Origin: Sphingomonas sp.
GTDB lineage: Bacteria > Pseudomonadota > Alphaproteobacteria > Sphingomonadales > Sphingomonadaceae
Assembly: GCF_019635515.1 (NCBI RefSeq)
Contig: NZ_JAHBZI010000002.1
Span: 351,664 to 415,663, forward strand
Length of the DNA: 64,000 nucleotides
Direction: 5' to 3'
Positions 31,754-39,880 of the stretch are shown one piece after another. A program made the translations under genes and the position numbers. The notes under the pieces were generated by a model that did not search any database, had not been told where the DNA came from, and was given only the letters and a program-made list of their open reading frames with translations. The stretch's first letter is position 1. Each line of letters starts with the position of its first letter.

Positions 31754-32503
31754 TTAGCGCGCGCCGGCGGCCTGCAGCGCCGGCTCCAGCGCACCCCAGG
31801 AAGCGGTGTTGGGCACGACCTTGCCGTTGATCAGGAAGGTCGGGGTGCCTGGCAGGTTCTGATTGACGGCATCGGCATTGACCTTGGCGATGCTCTCGAT
31901 CGCCTTCTGGTCGGCAAGGCAGGTGCGCGCCTTCGCCTCCGGCACGCCGCGCTGTTTCATGAACTCGACATAGCCCATCAGATCGGCAAAGCCCGCCGCC
32001 TGCTGCGCCGGGGCCAACTGCTGGAGCTGCGTCAGCACCTGCGGATTGGTGCGCTGGGTGTTCATCAGCCGCTCTTCGAACTCGGCCTGGCCGGCGAAGA
32101 GCTGGTCGAGCACATTGAAGAAGCTCTCGGCCGGCACGCACTGGTTGAGAAGCGCCGCCGCGAGATCAGGCGCGCCATGGACCATGAAGTCGCGGAATTC
32201 GTAGCTGACCTTGCCGGTCGAGATATATTTGGAGCGCAGCGGCTCGATCCCTTCGGCGGCGAAGCGGCCGCAGACCGGGCAGTTGCGCGAGCCATATTCG
32301 ACCAGCTTGATCGCGGCGTTGGGATTGCCCTGCACGTATCCGCCCTCGGGCGTCTTGGCGACGACATCGGTCCAGGCCTGGCCGGTCGGCGCGGGCGCCG
32401 GGGCGACGGCAGTGCTTGAGACCGTCGGGGCTGAATTATTGGCATTGTCGCCGCCGCATGCGGCAAGCGCGAGCAGCGAGGTCAGGGCAAGGGCGAAACG
32501 CAT
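31754..32503 (-). CDS. DsbA-like thioredoxin-fold lipoprotein
   Basis: Product of 249 residues with a lipoprotein signal (LLALAACGG), a Pro/Ala linker and a DSBA-type thioredoxin domain. The redox motif is CPVC (in SRNCPVCGRFAAEG). The cis-proline loop is in LPGTPTFLINGKVV. Family members act in the periplasm on protein disulfides. Start ATG 32503 follows GGAGAGAG. It sits between dciA and smc; a functional link with them is not obvious. Confidence 0.92.
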   Translation of the reverse strand: MRFALALTSLLALAACGGDNANNSAPTVSSTAVAPAPAPTGQAWTDVVAKTPEGGYVQGNPNAAIKLVEYGSRNCPVCGRFAAEGIEPLRSKYISTGKVSYEFRDFMVHGAPDLAAALLNQCVPAESFFNVLDQLFAGQAEFEERLMNTQRTNPQVLTQLQQLAPAQQAAGFADLMGYVEFMKQRGVPEAKARTCLADQKAIESIAKVNADAVNQNLPGTPTFLINGKVVPNTASWGALEPALQAAGAR

Positions 32504-32533
32504 ATTCTCTCTCCAGGCGAATTCTTGGGGCAT

Positions 32534-33073
32534 TTAGTCGATTTTGGCGATCTTGGGCTTGTCGTCGCTCGCCAGCACGCCGGCGGCAAGGGCTTCGAGC
32601 ACGGTCTTGAGCTCGGGGTCGACGATTCCGCGCAGGCTGTCGCTCATTTCCTCGCTCAGCGGCTTGAGGTTCGGGGGCGGCACCGGCTTGTCGAGCTTCT
32701 TGACCTCACCATGGCGAATCGAGAGTCGCGCGACGGCGGTGTAGCCGAAGAAGCGGTTGACCCGCTCGACGATCTCGGGGGCGATATGCTGCATCATCGG
32801 CGCATGCGCCCCGCCGACGACGAGGCTCAGCACCCCCTCGGCCCGCTTGCCCTGCGGAAAGCGGATCGATTCGGGGGTCGAGACGCGCGCATAACGCTCG
32901 CCGACGATCTCCGCCCAGCGGCTGACGATCGAATGCTGGACGAAGCCGAACTTGCGGAAGGCGGCGCGGCCGACATCGGGCAGCAGCTCGGATACCGCGC
33001 GTGCGCGCATCGCCCGCTGCGGCGCGGCCGCGGGCCTGGGTTGCCGGATCGTGGTGCGCGGGGGCTTCGTCAT
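32534..33073 (-). CDS. DciA/DUF721 family protein (helicase loading)
   Basis: DUF721 protein of 179 residues. DciA proteins load the replicative helicase DnaB in bacteria lacking DnaC or DnaI. The conserved part FRKFGFVQHSIVSRWAEIVGERYARVSTPESIRF is at about 40-80, followed by the KH-like remainder. The start ATG 33073 gives MTKPPRTTIRQPRP. Divergent from mutY with 28 bp between start codons, and upstream of the DsbA-like and smc genes. Function is inferred from the family; its role in this organism is not shown here. Confidence 0.88.
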   Translation of the reverse strand: MTKPPRTTIRQPRPAAAPQRAMRARAVSELLPDVGRAAFRKFGFVQHSIVSRWAEIVGERYARVSTPESIRFPQGKRAEGVLSLVVGGAHAPMMQHIAPEIVERVNRFFGYTAVARLSIRHGEVKKLDKPVPPPNLKPLSEEMSDSLRGIVDPELKTVLEALAAGVLASDDKPKIAKID

Positions 33074-33101
33074 TCGGGTCCGTCCATGCCATAGGCGGGG
33101 C

Positions 33102-34139
33102 GTGCCCGACAACAAGCCTCGCGAAATCGCTGTGGACCTTCTCGCCTGGTACGATTCGCACGCCCGCGCGCTGCCATGGCGCGCCCCGCCCGGCGCCAAC
33201 GCCGCCGATCCCTATCGCGTCTGGCTGAGCGAGATCATGCTCCAGCAGACGCAGGTCGCCAGCGCCAAACCCTATTTCGACAAATTCACCACGCGCTGGC
33301 CGAGTTTCGAGGCGCTCGCGGCGGCCGACGATGCCGAGCTGATGGCCGCCTGGGCCGGGCTCGGTTACTATGCCCGCGCCCGCAACTTGCTGGCCTGCGC
33401 CCGCGAAGTCGCCGCGCGTGGCGAATTGCCGGACACCGAGGCCGAACTTCGCAAACTCCCCGGCATCGGTGGCTACACCGCCGCCGCCATCGCCGCGATC
33501 GCTTTCGGCCGGCGCGCGGTGGTGGTCGATGCGAATGTCGAGCGTGTCGTCTCGCGGCTGTTCGCGGTCGAAGAGCCGCTGCCCGGCGCGAAGAAGCGTA
33601 TTCACGCGCTCACCGATACGATCACTCCGGAGACGCGCGCCGGCGACTTCGCGCAGGCGATGATGGATCTCGGCAGCGGCATCTGCACCGCGCGGAGCCC
33701 GCGCTGCCTGCTTTGCCCCTTGCGTGAAGGTTGTGACGGCTTCGCCAGCGGTGCCCCCGAGCGTTTCCCGGTCAAGGCCGCCAAGGCCGCCAAGCCCCAG
33801 CGCCATGGCACGATCTTCTGGCTGACGCGCGGTGACACGGTGCTGCTGGTCCGCCGCCCGGACAAGGGGCTGCTGGGCGGCATGCGCGCGCTGCCCACCG
33901 GCCCATGGGCCGATACCGCGCCCGGCCTCGCCGGTGCGCCCGCCGCCGCCGGTTGGCACCTGCTGGACGAGACCGCCGCGCACGGATTTACGCATTTCAA
34001 TCTGCAACTCGCTCTTGCGACGGCCGAAGCCGGGGCGCATGAAACGGCGGCAGGCGAATGGTGGCCGATCGCCGATATCGGATCGGCGGGGCTGCCGACG
34101 GTGTTCGCCAAGGCGGCACGGATTTTCGGGAGGGAATGA
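33102..34139 (+). CDS. mutY: A/G-specific adenine glycosylase MutY
   Basis: Removes adenine mispaired with 8-oxoguanine. The 345-residue product starts at a GTG. The helix-hairpin-helix region KLPGIGGYTAAAIAAIAF carries the lysine-less glycosylase site with aspartate in VVDANVERV. Iron-sulfur cysteines are C-x6-C-x2-C-x5-C (CTARSPRCLLCPLREGC). The C-terminal domain is Nudix-like and recognises 8-oxoG. Its TGA overlaps the ATGATG of the next gene. Confidence 0.96.
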   Translation: MPDNKPREIAVDLLAWYDSHARALPWRAPPGANAADPYRVWLSEIMLQQTQVASAKPYFDKFTTRWPSFEALAAADDAELMAAWAGLGYYARARNLLACAREVAARGELPDTEAELRKLPGIGGYTAAAIAAIAFGRRAVVVDANVERVVSRLFAVEEPLPGAKKRIHALTDTITPETRAGDFAQAMMDLGSGICTARSPRCLLCPLREGCDGFASGAPERFPVKAAKAAKPQRHGTIFWLTRGDTVLLVRRPDKGLLGGMRALPTGPWADTAPGLAGAPAAAGWHLLDETAAHGFTHFNLQLALATAEAGAHETAAGEWWPIADIGSAGLPTVFAKAARIFGRE

Positions 34140-35386
34140 TGCGGGCATTCGGGTTTGGAATTATCGCGGTGCTGGCGCTCGCCGCGCCCGTATCGGCGCA
34201 GGAGACCAAGACGGTCGCCGAGCGCTACGTGTCGCAGGGAACCGTGCCCGGTATCGTCATCGCGGTGGGTGAGGGCGACAAGGCGCCCGTCATCACCGCC
34301 GCCGGCCGCATCGGCCTGGCGGCCGATTCCGCCAAGGCCGATGCCGACAGCCTGTGGCGCGTCTATTCGATGACCAAGCCGATCGCCGGCATTGCCGCGA
34401 TGATCCTGATCGAGGAGGGCAAGCTCGGCCTCGACGATCCGATCAGCAAGTACATTCCGGCCTTCAAGGACATGAAGGTCCTGGTCGATCCGGCCAAGGG
34501 GCTGGATAGCCGCCCCGCCAAATCGCCGATCACCGTCCGCAACCTGCTCACCCACACCGCCGGCCTCGGCTATATCCTGCCCGGTCAGACCGGCCCCCTG
34601 ATCGACGAATATACCCGGCTCGGCATCAATCCCGCGCAGATCAACAACGCGTTCGAGGCGCAAACCCGTCCGGGGCGCCCCGCCAGCCTCGAAGCGTTCG
34701 CCAACAAGGTCGCGTCCCTGCCCCTTCTCTTCGATCCCGGCAGCAAATGGAGCTATTCGATCGGGCTCGATGTTCTCGGCCGCGTCATCGAAGTCGCCAG
34801 CGGCATGCCGTTCGACAGCTTCATCAACACCCGCATCTTCGCACCGCTCAAGATGCGGTCCAGCTACTGGACCGTGCCGGCTGGCGAAATCGGCCGCTTT
34901 GCCGATAATTTCGCTTCGGTCGGCGGCACGCTCGTGGCGATGGATCCGGCCAGGACCTCGGTCTACCTCAATCCGCCCAGCTTTCCCTATGGCGGCGCCA
35001 GCCTGGTGATGTCGGCGCGCGATTATGATCGCTTCCTCCATATGCTGCTAGACGAAGGCACGCTCGACGGCGTTCGCGTCCTCAAGCCCGAGACGGTGCG
35101 TTTGGCGATGTCGAACCTGCTGCCCGCCGGTGCCGACACTTCGCTGCTCAACGCGAACCGCGCCGGTGCCGCGCCGCTCGGCTTCGGCGCAGCCGGTTCG
35201 GTCACGCTCGCGGATACGCCGGGCGGGACCGGCAAGGGTACCTATGGCTGGGGCGGCGCCGCCGGTACGATCGCCTGGGTCGATCCGGTCCACAAGTTGC
35301 GCGTGACGGTGATGATCAATCTGTTCGGCGACACCACGCTCCGCGCCGACACCACCAAGGCGGTCTTCGACGATCTGAAGCAGTGA
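34139..35386 (+). CDS. Secreted serine hydrolase, beta-lactamase class C / EstB type
   Basis: Product of 415 residues with a signal peptide (VLALAAPVSAQ). The SxxK motif is SMTK (in WRVYSMTKPIAGI), the YxN-like motif is YSIG (KWSYSIGLDVLG), and a HTAGL block follows in RNLLTHTAGLGYIL. The C-terminal KTG-like motif reads GWGGAAGT, typical of carboxylesterase-like relatives. Likely a periplasmic esterase or peptidase. Of two adjacent ATGs, 34139 has better spacing from GGAGGG. Part of the mutY-hydrolase-nudC run. Confidence 0.9.
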   Translation: MRAFGFGIIAVLALAAPVSAQETKTVAERYVSQGTVPGIVIAVGEGDKAPVITAAGRIGLAADSAKADADSLWRVYSMTKPIAGIAAMILIEEGKLGLDDPISKYIPAFKDMKVLVDPAKGLDSRPAKSPITVRNLLTHTAGLGYILPGQTGPLIDEYTRLGINPAQINNAFEAQTRPGRPASLEAFANKVASLPLLFDPGSKWSYSIGLDVLGRVIEVASGMPFDSFINTRIFAPLKMRSSYWTVPAGEIGRFADNFASVGGTLVAMDPARTSVYLNPPSFPYGGASLVMSARDYDRFLHMLLDEGTLDGVRVLKPETVRLAMSNLLPAGADTSLLNANRAGAAPLGFGAAGSVTLADTPGGTGKGTYGWGGAAGTIAWVDPVHKLRVTVMINLFGDTTLRADTTKAVFDDLKQ

Positions 35387-36252
35387 ACCCGCCCGGCTTC
35401 ACCGGCGGCACGCTCGACCGCGCCGATCGCGTCCGCCACGAACCCGCCTTGCTGGCGGCGGCGGTGGCGGACTCCAAGGCGCGGCTGCTGGTGCTGAACG
35501 GGCTCGATCCGGCTCTGGATGACCATGACCGGCTGGTCTGGACCAATCTCGCCGCCGCCGAGGGCGACCTGTTGTTTCTCGGCGTCGACGAAGGCGCGCC
35601 GCGGTTCGCCTCGGCCTTGCCCGAAGGGGTGCGCCCGCCCGCGACCCGGTCGCTGGCCTTGTTCGGGATGCTCGACCGCTTCACCCGCGAGGATGCCGCG
35701 CTCTATGCCGCCGCGCGCAGCCTCGTCGATTGGCACGCCCGTCACGGCTTTTGCGCGGTCTGCGCGACGCCCAGCGATATCTTCCGCGCCGGCTGGGGCC
35801 GCAAATGCCCCAATTGCCGCGCGGAGCATTTCCCCCGCGTCGATCCGGTGGTGATCATGCTCGCCGAACTGGGCGACCGCGTCCTGCTCGGCCGCCAGCC
35901 GCCTTGGCCGGCGGGCCGCTATTCGGCGCTGGCCGGGTTCCTGGAGGTCGGCGAATCAGTGGAAGACGCCGTCGCCCGCGAGATCGAGGAGGAAGCCGGC
36001 GTGAAGGTCCGCGACGTCCGTTACGTCGCCAGCCAGCCCTGGCCCTTCCCGTCCTCGCTGATGATCGCATGCATCGGCGTCGCCGACAGCGACGCGATCA
36101 CCATCGATGTCCATGAACTGGAGGACGCGCGCTGGTTCACCCGCGACCAGGTTCGGCGGGCGCTGGCCGGGGATCCGGACGCCGGCTTCCTCCCGCCCCC
36201 GCCCTACGCCATCGCCCATACGCTGCTGACGGCGTGGGTGGAGGGCAGCTGA
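35383..36252 (+). CDS. nudC: NAD(+)/NADH pyrophosphatase NudC
   Basis: Hydrolyses NAD(H) to NMN(H) and AMP and can remove NAD caps from RNA. The 289-residue product starts at a GTG overlapping the previous stop. The zinc ribbon has Cys124, Cys127, Cys142 and Cys145; the Nudix box lies at about 185-208 (GFLEVGESVEDAVAREIEEE); and the NudC-specific SQPWPFPSS follows at 217-225. All diagnostic elements are present. Last gene of the operon with mutY. Confidence 0.96.
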   Translation: MNPPGFTGGTLDRADRVRHEPALLAAAVADSKARLLVLNGLDPALDDHDRLVWTNLAAAEGDLLFLGVDEGAPRFASALPEGVRPPATRSLALFGMLDRFTREDAALYAAARSLVDWHARHGFCAVCATPSDIFRAGWGRKCPNCRAEHFPRVDPVVIMLAELGDRVLLGRQPPWPAGRYSALAGFLEVGESVEDAVAREIEEEAGVKVRDVRYVASQPWPFPSSLMIACIGVADSDAITIDVHELEDARWFTRDQVRRALAGDPDAGFLPPPPYAIAHTLLTAWVEGS

Positions 36253-36253
36253 A

Positions 36254-36745
36254 CTATTCGTCGTCGAGCGGCGCGGCCGACCAGCTCGCATGGAGTGTCG
36301 GCATCGCCAGCCACAACAGCGGCAGCAACATGGCCAGCCCGATGAGTACGGTGATCAGCAATTCGCGCGGCCAATGATAAAGCAGCGCCAGCGCCGCCAC
36401 CAGCATGATCCCGATTTGCGCCGTGAAGGCGATGCTGGCGAAAGCGGCGAGATAGGCGCGCGCGTGAAGCGCGCGGGCGAATTCGTCGATGATGGCGCCA
36501 TCGATCCCCATTCGGAGCGGGCCGGCCGACTGCAGCCAGACACCGCAGGCCCCGCTGACCGTCATGATGACGAAGCCCATGGATGCGTGGCCGGGCGACA
36601 GCATCACCTGCGCGAAGCCGGCCACGCCCATCGCCACCGCCACGATCGGCATCCATCGGAACAGCGGGCGGTGCAGCCGCGCGCTGTCCGAACCATGGCT
36701 GGGGTTGCGGCGGGTTCGATTCATGGCGGGGTCCGATGCGGTCAT
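36254..36745 (-). CDS. Small membrane protein of the XRE module
   Basis: Product of 163 residues with four hydrophobic segments (about 30-50, 55-75, 97-120 and 125-148) and a charged start. I do not recognise a named family. Its ATG overlaps the stop of the XRE regulator, so the two are translated together. Pairs of a small XRE repressor and a multi-pass membrane protein recur in bacteria, but no common function can be read here. Confidence 0.78.
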   Translation of the reverse strand: MTASDPAMNRTRRNPSHGSDSARLHRPLFRWMPIVAVAMGVAGFAQVMLSPGHASMGFVIMTVSGACGVWLQSAGPLRMGIDGAIIDEFARALHARAYLAAFASIAFTAQIGIMLVAALALLYHWPRELLITVLIGLAMLLPLLWLAMPTLHASWSAAPLDDE

Positions 36746-36990
36746 TCGGCGGGGCCCGCGCGCATCATCGTGCGCGAGACCGGCTCGAAACGGGTGAAGG
36801 AGAAGAGCAATTCGACCGGCACGTCGAAATAGCCGGCGATCTTCAACGCCAGCTCCAGGCTGGGGCTGTAGTCGCCCCGCTCGAGATAGCCGATCGTCTG
36901 CGGATTGACGCCAACCGCTTCCGCCAGCGCGCGGCGGCTGATGCCACGTTCGGCGCGAAACAGCGGAATGCGATTGTGTATAGCGGGCAT
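36742..36990 (-). CDS. Small XRE-family DNA-binding regulator
   Basis: Regulator of 82 residues consisting almost only of a helix-turn-helix (RIPLFRAERGISRRALAEAVGVNPQTIGYLERGDYSPSLELALKI). There is no ligand-binding domain. A perfect 7-bp palindrome lies 22 bp upstream, consistent with self-regulation. It is cotranscribed with a membrane protein, whose level it probably controls. No toxin-like domain is visible in the pair. Confidence 0.9.
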   Translation of the reverse strand: MPAIHNRIPLFRAERGISRRALAEAVGVNPQTIGYLERGDYSPSLELALKIAGYFDVPVELLFSFTRFEPVSRTMMRAGPAE

Positions 36991-37012
36991 GTGGCGACTC
37001 AGGGAAACGACT

Positions 37013-37030
37013 TGTTGTGCTTACACAACA
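37013..37030. promoter_or_regulatory. Palindromic operator candidate of the XRE module
   Basis: TGTTGTG-CTTA-CACAACA, 7-bp perfect arms around four bases, centred 31 bp upstream of the XRE start codon (minus). Length and position fit a dimeric XRE repressor site at its own promoter. Confidence 0.6.
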
Positions 37031-37193
37031 GGTCGTCGCGAGAGTCAATAAGGCCCCGCCTTGCCCGCCTGGCATAGGTCGGTCGGATCTCGCCGCCCCT
37101 TGAAACCGCCGCTTCGGAAATCCCCTTGGTCAGCGCGAACATTCGCGCTGCGCGAACGTGCACTGGCCTAAAACCTCGCCTAGCCTTCAGCCG

Positions 37194-38084
37194 TCACGGC
37201 CGCGCGCGTGCCTGCGGATAGGTCCCCAGCACCCGCATCCATTTGGTGTGGAAGCGCAGTTCCTCCAGCGCCCGGCCCACCGTCGCATCCGCCGGGCTGC
37301 CGACGACGTCGGCATAGAATTCGGTCGCCGCGAACGTGCCGCCGCGCTGGTAGCTCTCCAGCTTGGTCATGTTGACGCCGTTGGTCGCGAAGCCGCCCAG
37401 CGCCTTATAGAGCGCGGCGGGGACGTTCTTCACCTCGAAGATGAAGGTGGTCATGAACGGCCCCGGTCCCGCCTGCGCCGGCGCGGCGCGGGCGAGGACG
37501 ACGAAGCGCGTCATGTTGTGCTCGGCATCGGCGATATCGCCTTCGAGCGTGTTGAGCCCGTAGAGTTCGGCGGCGCGCGGCGGCGCCAGCGCGGCGACTT
37601 CCACGTCCGCCATCTCGGCGACCACCGCCGCGGCCCCCGCAGTATCGGGATAGGAAAGCGGCGCGATGCCCCTGGCCTTCAGCCATTGGCGGCACTGGCC
37701 GAGCGCCTGCGGGTGGCTCATCGCCTGGCGGACCTGATCGAGGCTGCCCGTGCCCATCAATGCGTAGCGGATTGGCAGGAAATGCTCGCCGGTGATCACC
37801 AGTCCCGATTCGGGGAGCAGGAAATGGATGTCGGCGACGCGCCCGTGGAGCGAGTTCTCGATCGGGATCATCGCGCAATCGGCGCGGCCTTCCTTCACCG
37901 CGTCGATCGCATCCTCGAACGAGAAGCAGGGCAGCGGCAGCCCGTCGGGAAAGGCTTCGAGGACGGCGATGTGCGAATTGGCGCCTGGCGCGCCCTGAAA
38001 CGCGACGGCGCGTTCGGGCGCGTGAGCGGCTGCTTCGATCATCGCCGCGACGATCGGGCGTGCGGGCGCGGCGAAATTCTCCAT
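37194..38084 (-). CDS. pheA: Prephenate dehydratase with ACT domain
   Basis: Converts prephenate to phenylpyruvate for Phe synthesis. The 296-residue product has the PDT domain (VAFQGAPGANSH, MIPIENSLHGRV, NMTRFVVL with the catalytic Thr) and a C-terminal ACT domain (FIFEVKNVPAALYKALGGFA, NMTKLESYQRGG) that binds Phe for feedback control. No chorismate mutase domain is fused; a stand-alone mutase is at 23150. Transcribed divergently from the cytochrome gene. Confidence 0.96.
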   Translation of the reverse strand: MENFAAPARPIVAAMIEAAAHAPERAVAFQGAPGANSHIAVLEAFPDGLPLPCFSFEDAIDAVKEGRADCAMIPIENSLHGRVADIHFLLPESGLVITGEHFLPIRYALMGTGSLDQVRQAMSHPQALGQCRQWLKARGIAPLSYPDTAGAAAVVAEMADVEVAALAPPRAAELYGLNTLEGDIADAEHNMTRFVVLARAAPAQAGPGPFMTTFIFEVKNVPAALYKALGGFATNGVNMTKLESYQRGGTFAATEFYADVVGSPADATVGRALEELRFHTKWMRVLGTYPQARARP

Positions 38085-38157
38085 GACGCCGCGCGATTAA
38101 CCGGCGTTGCGCGGCCCGGCAAGCAGCTTGCGATGCGGAAAGTCGCGGACTAGAGGG

Positions 38158-38180
38158 GTCTCGAATTTCGAGACTATATT
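38158..38180 (+). promoter_or_regulatory. Palindrome abutting a -10 box upstream of cytochrome c
   Basis: GTCTCGAA-T-TTCGAGAC (38158-38174) is a perfect 8-bp inverted repeat followed directly by TATATT (38175-38180), 17 bp before the start codon. No good -35 box is present 17 bp upstream of TATATT. The palindrome therefore occupies the -35/spacer region and could be a regulator site. Confidence 0.5.
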
Positions 38181-38197
38181 TTCCGCAGGGGCCGCAG

Positions 38198-38869
38198 ATG
38201 GAAGACCGCACGAACACGATCGCAGGATGGGCACTGGCCGGCGGCATTGTCGCGCTCGGCCTCTCGATCGTCAGCGGGATGATCTTCCACAGCGAGCGTC
38301 CGGAAAAGATGGGCTATCCGATCGAGGGCGTCGAGGAAGCCGGCGCGGGTGGCGGCGCCGCCGCCGTCGAACCGATCGCGGTGCGCCTCGCCAAGGCCGA
38401 TCTCGCCAAGGGCGAAGCGTCGTTCAAGAAGTGCATGGCATGCCACACCATCGCTCAGGGCGGCGCGACCGGCATCGGCCCGAACCTCTATGCGACGATG
38501 GGTGAACCGATCGGCCAGGGCAAGGGCGGCTTCGCTTTCTCCGACGCGCTCAAGGCGGTTGGCGGCACCTGGGACTTCGAAAAGATGGATGCGTGGCTCG
38601 CCTCCCCGCGCAAGTTCGCCGCCGGCACCAAGATGACCTTTGCCGGTCTTGCCGACGGGCAGGAGCGCGCGAACGTGATCGCCTATCTCAACGCGCAGGG
38701 CTCGAACCTGCCGCTCCCGGCGGCGCCCGCCGCCGGCGCGGCGCCAGTTGAGAGCAACGTCACCGCCGCCGACGACACCGGCAACCTCTCGAACCAGGCG
38801 ACGCCCGCCAGCGGCGCGCCGTCGGTCGATCCGCAGGCAGCGGTGCAGGCGGAGCGCAAGGGCCACTAA
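38198..38869 (+). CDS. Membrane-anchored cytochrome c (CycM-like)
   Basis: Class I cytochrome c of 223 residues. An uncleaved N-terminal helix (TIAGWALAGGIVALGLSIVSGMIF, abbreviated: about 8-30) anchors it; a linker follows. The heme motif is C79-M-A-C82-H83, and Met146 in GTKMTFAG is the sixth ligand. A C-terminal Ala/Pro-rich extension of about 50 residues follows the heme domain. Such proteins carry electrons from the bc1 complex to oxidases. It is a single gene between a palindromic promoter candidate and a strong bidirectional terminator. Confidence 0.93.
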   Translation: MEDRTNTIAGWALAGGIVALGLSIVSGMIFHSERPEKMGYPIEGVEEAGAGGGAAAVEPIAVRLAKADLAKGEASFKKCMACHTIAQGGATGIGPNLYATMGEPIGQGKGGFAFSDALKAVGGTWDFEKMDAWLASPRKFAAGTKMTFAGLADGQERANVIAYLNAQGSNLPLPAAPAAGAAPVESNVTAADDTGNLSNQATPASGAPSVDPQAAVQAERKGH

Positions 38870-38890
38870 GGCTCACGGGCACCGGCCAAC

Positions 38891-38931
38891 AAAAAAGGCC
38901 CGCTCTCTGGTCTGGAGAGCGGGCCTTTTTT
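38891..38931. terminator. Bidirectional terminator
   Basis: A 17-bp perfect stem (AAAAAAGGCCCGCTCTC with GAGAGCGGGCCTTTTTT) around a 7-base loop. Both strands end in a six-T run, so it serves the cytochrome gene (plus) and the LOG gene (minus). Confidence 0.97.
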
Positions 38932-38943
38932 GTTCGATCGGGC

Positions 38944-39843
38944 TCAGGCTTCTGCCTTGGTCGTCTTGACCTGCTCCTGTTCGCGATCCTGCCAGAATTG
39001 CTGGACGATCTCCCAGCCTTCCTCGGCCGTCTCGCAATAGTTGAACAGCTTGAGGTCCCTGGCGGCGATCACGCCCTCTTCTACCAGCGCCTCGAAATTG
39101 ACGACGCGGTCCCAGAAGGCGCGGCCATAGAGCAGAACCGGGATCGGTTTGATCTTGCCGGTCTGGATCAGCGTCAGCAGCTCGAACAGTTCGTCGAACG
39201 TGCCGAACCCGCCCGGGAACGCCGCGAGCGCGCGGGCATGGAGCAGGAAGTGCATCTTGCGCAGCGCGAAATAGTGGAACTGCATCGACAATGCCGGCGT
39301 CACATAGGGATTGGGCGCCTGCTCATGCGGCAGCACGATATTGAGCGCGACCGACTCGGCGCCGACATCGAAGGCACCGCGATTGGCGGCTTCCATGATC
39401 GAGGGTCCGCCGCCCGAGCACACCACGAAGTGCCGCTTACCGGCAGCGTCGCGCGGGAAGGTGCTGACCTTGGCGGCGAGTTCGCGCGCCACGTCATAAT
39501 ATTTGCTCTTCTCGATCAGCCGCTCGGCGACGATTTTCTCTTCGTCGGTCTTGGCGTTGTCGCGCAGCAGCAGCGCCTTTTCGGGTTCGGGTATGCGCGC
39601 CGATCCGTAAAAGACGAAGGTCGAAGCGATATTGGCCTCGTCGAGAATCAACTGCGGCTTCAGCAGCTCAAGCTGGAAGCGCACCGGGCGGAGATCCTCG
39701 CGTAGCAGGAAGTCCATGTCCTGAAAGGCGAGGCGATAGGCCGGATGCTCGGTCTGGGGTGTGCCGCTATTGGTGTTGGCGCTGGCGGCTTCTTCGCGAG
39801 CGGGCTGGAAAACCCGGCTCGGCACTCTTGTTTCGTTGCTCAT
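38944..39843 (-). CDS. LOG/TIGR00730 family Rossmann-fold nucleotide hydrolase
   Basis: Product of 299 residues, longer than the small LOG proteins. Motifs: VFYGSARIPEP, VVCSGGGPSIMEAANRGA, the LOG hallmark PGGFGTFDELFELLTLIQ. LOG-type proteins cleave nucleotide 5'-monophosphates of modified adenines (cytokinin activation) in some members; the longer bacterial type is less known. The ATG at 39843 gives MSNETRVPSRVF; a further upstream ATG at 39879 has no better support. Confidence 0.88.
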   Translation of the reverse strand: MSNETRVPSRVFQPAREEAASANTNSGTPQTEHPAYRLAFQDMDFLLREDLRPVRFQLELLKPQLILDEANIASTFVFYGSARIPEPEKALLLRDNAKTDEEKIVAERLIEKSKYYDVARELAAKVSTFPRDAAGKRHFVVCSGGGPSIMEAANRGAFDVGAESVALNIVLPHEQAPNPYVTPALSMQFHYFALRKMHFLLHARALAAFPGGFGTFDELFELLTLIQTGKIKPIPVLLYGRAFWDRVVNFEALVEEGVIAARDLKLFNYCETAEEGWEIVQQFWQDREQEQVKTTKAEA

Positions 39844-39880
39844 TTGGACCCGCTTAAGGCCAATATGTGACCGCTGCAAA

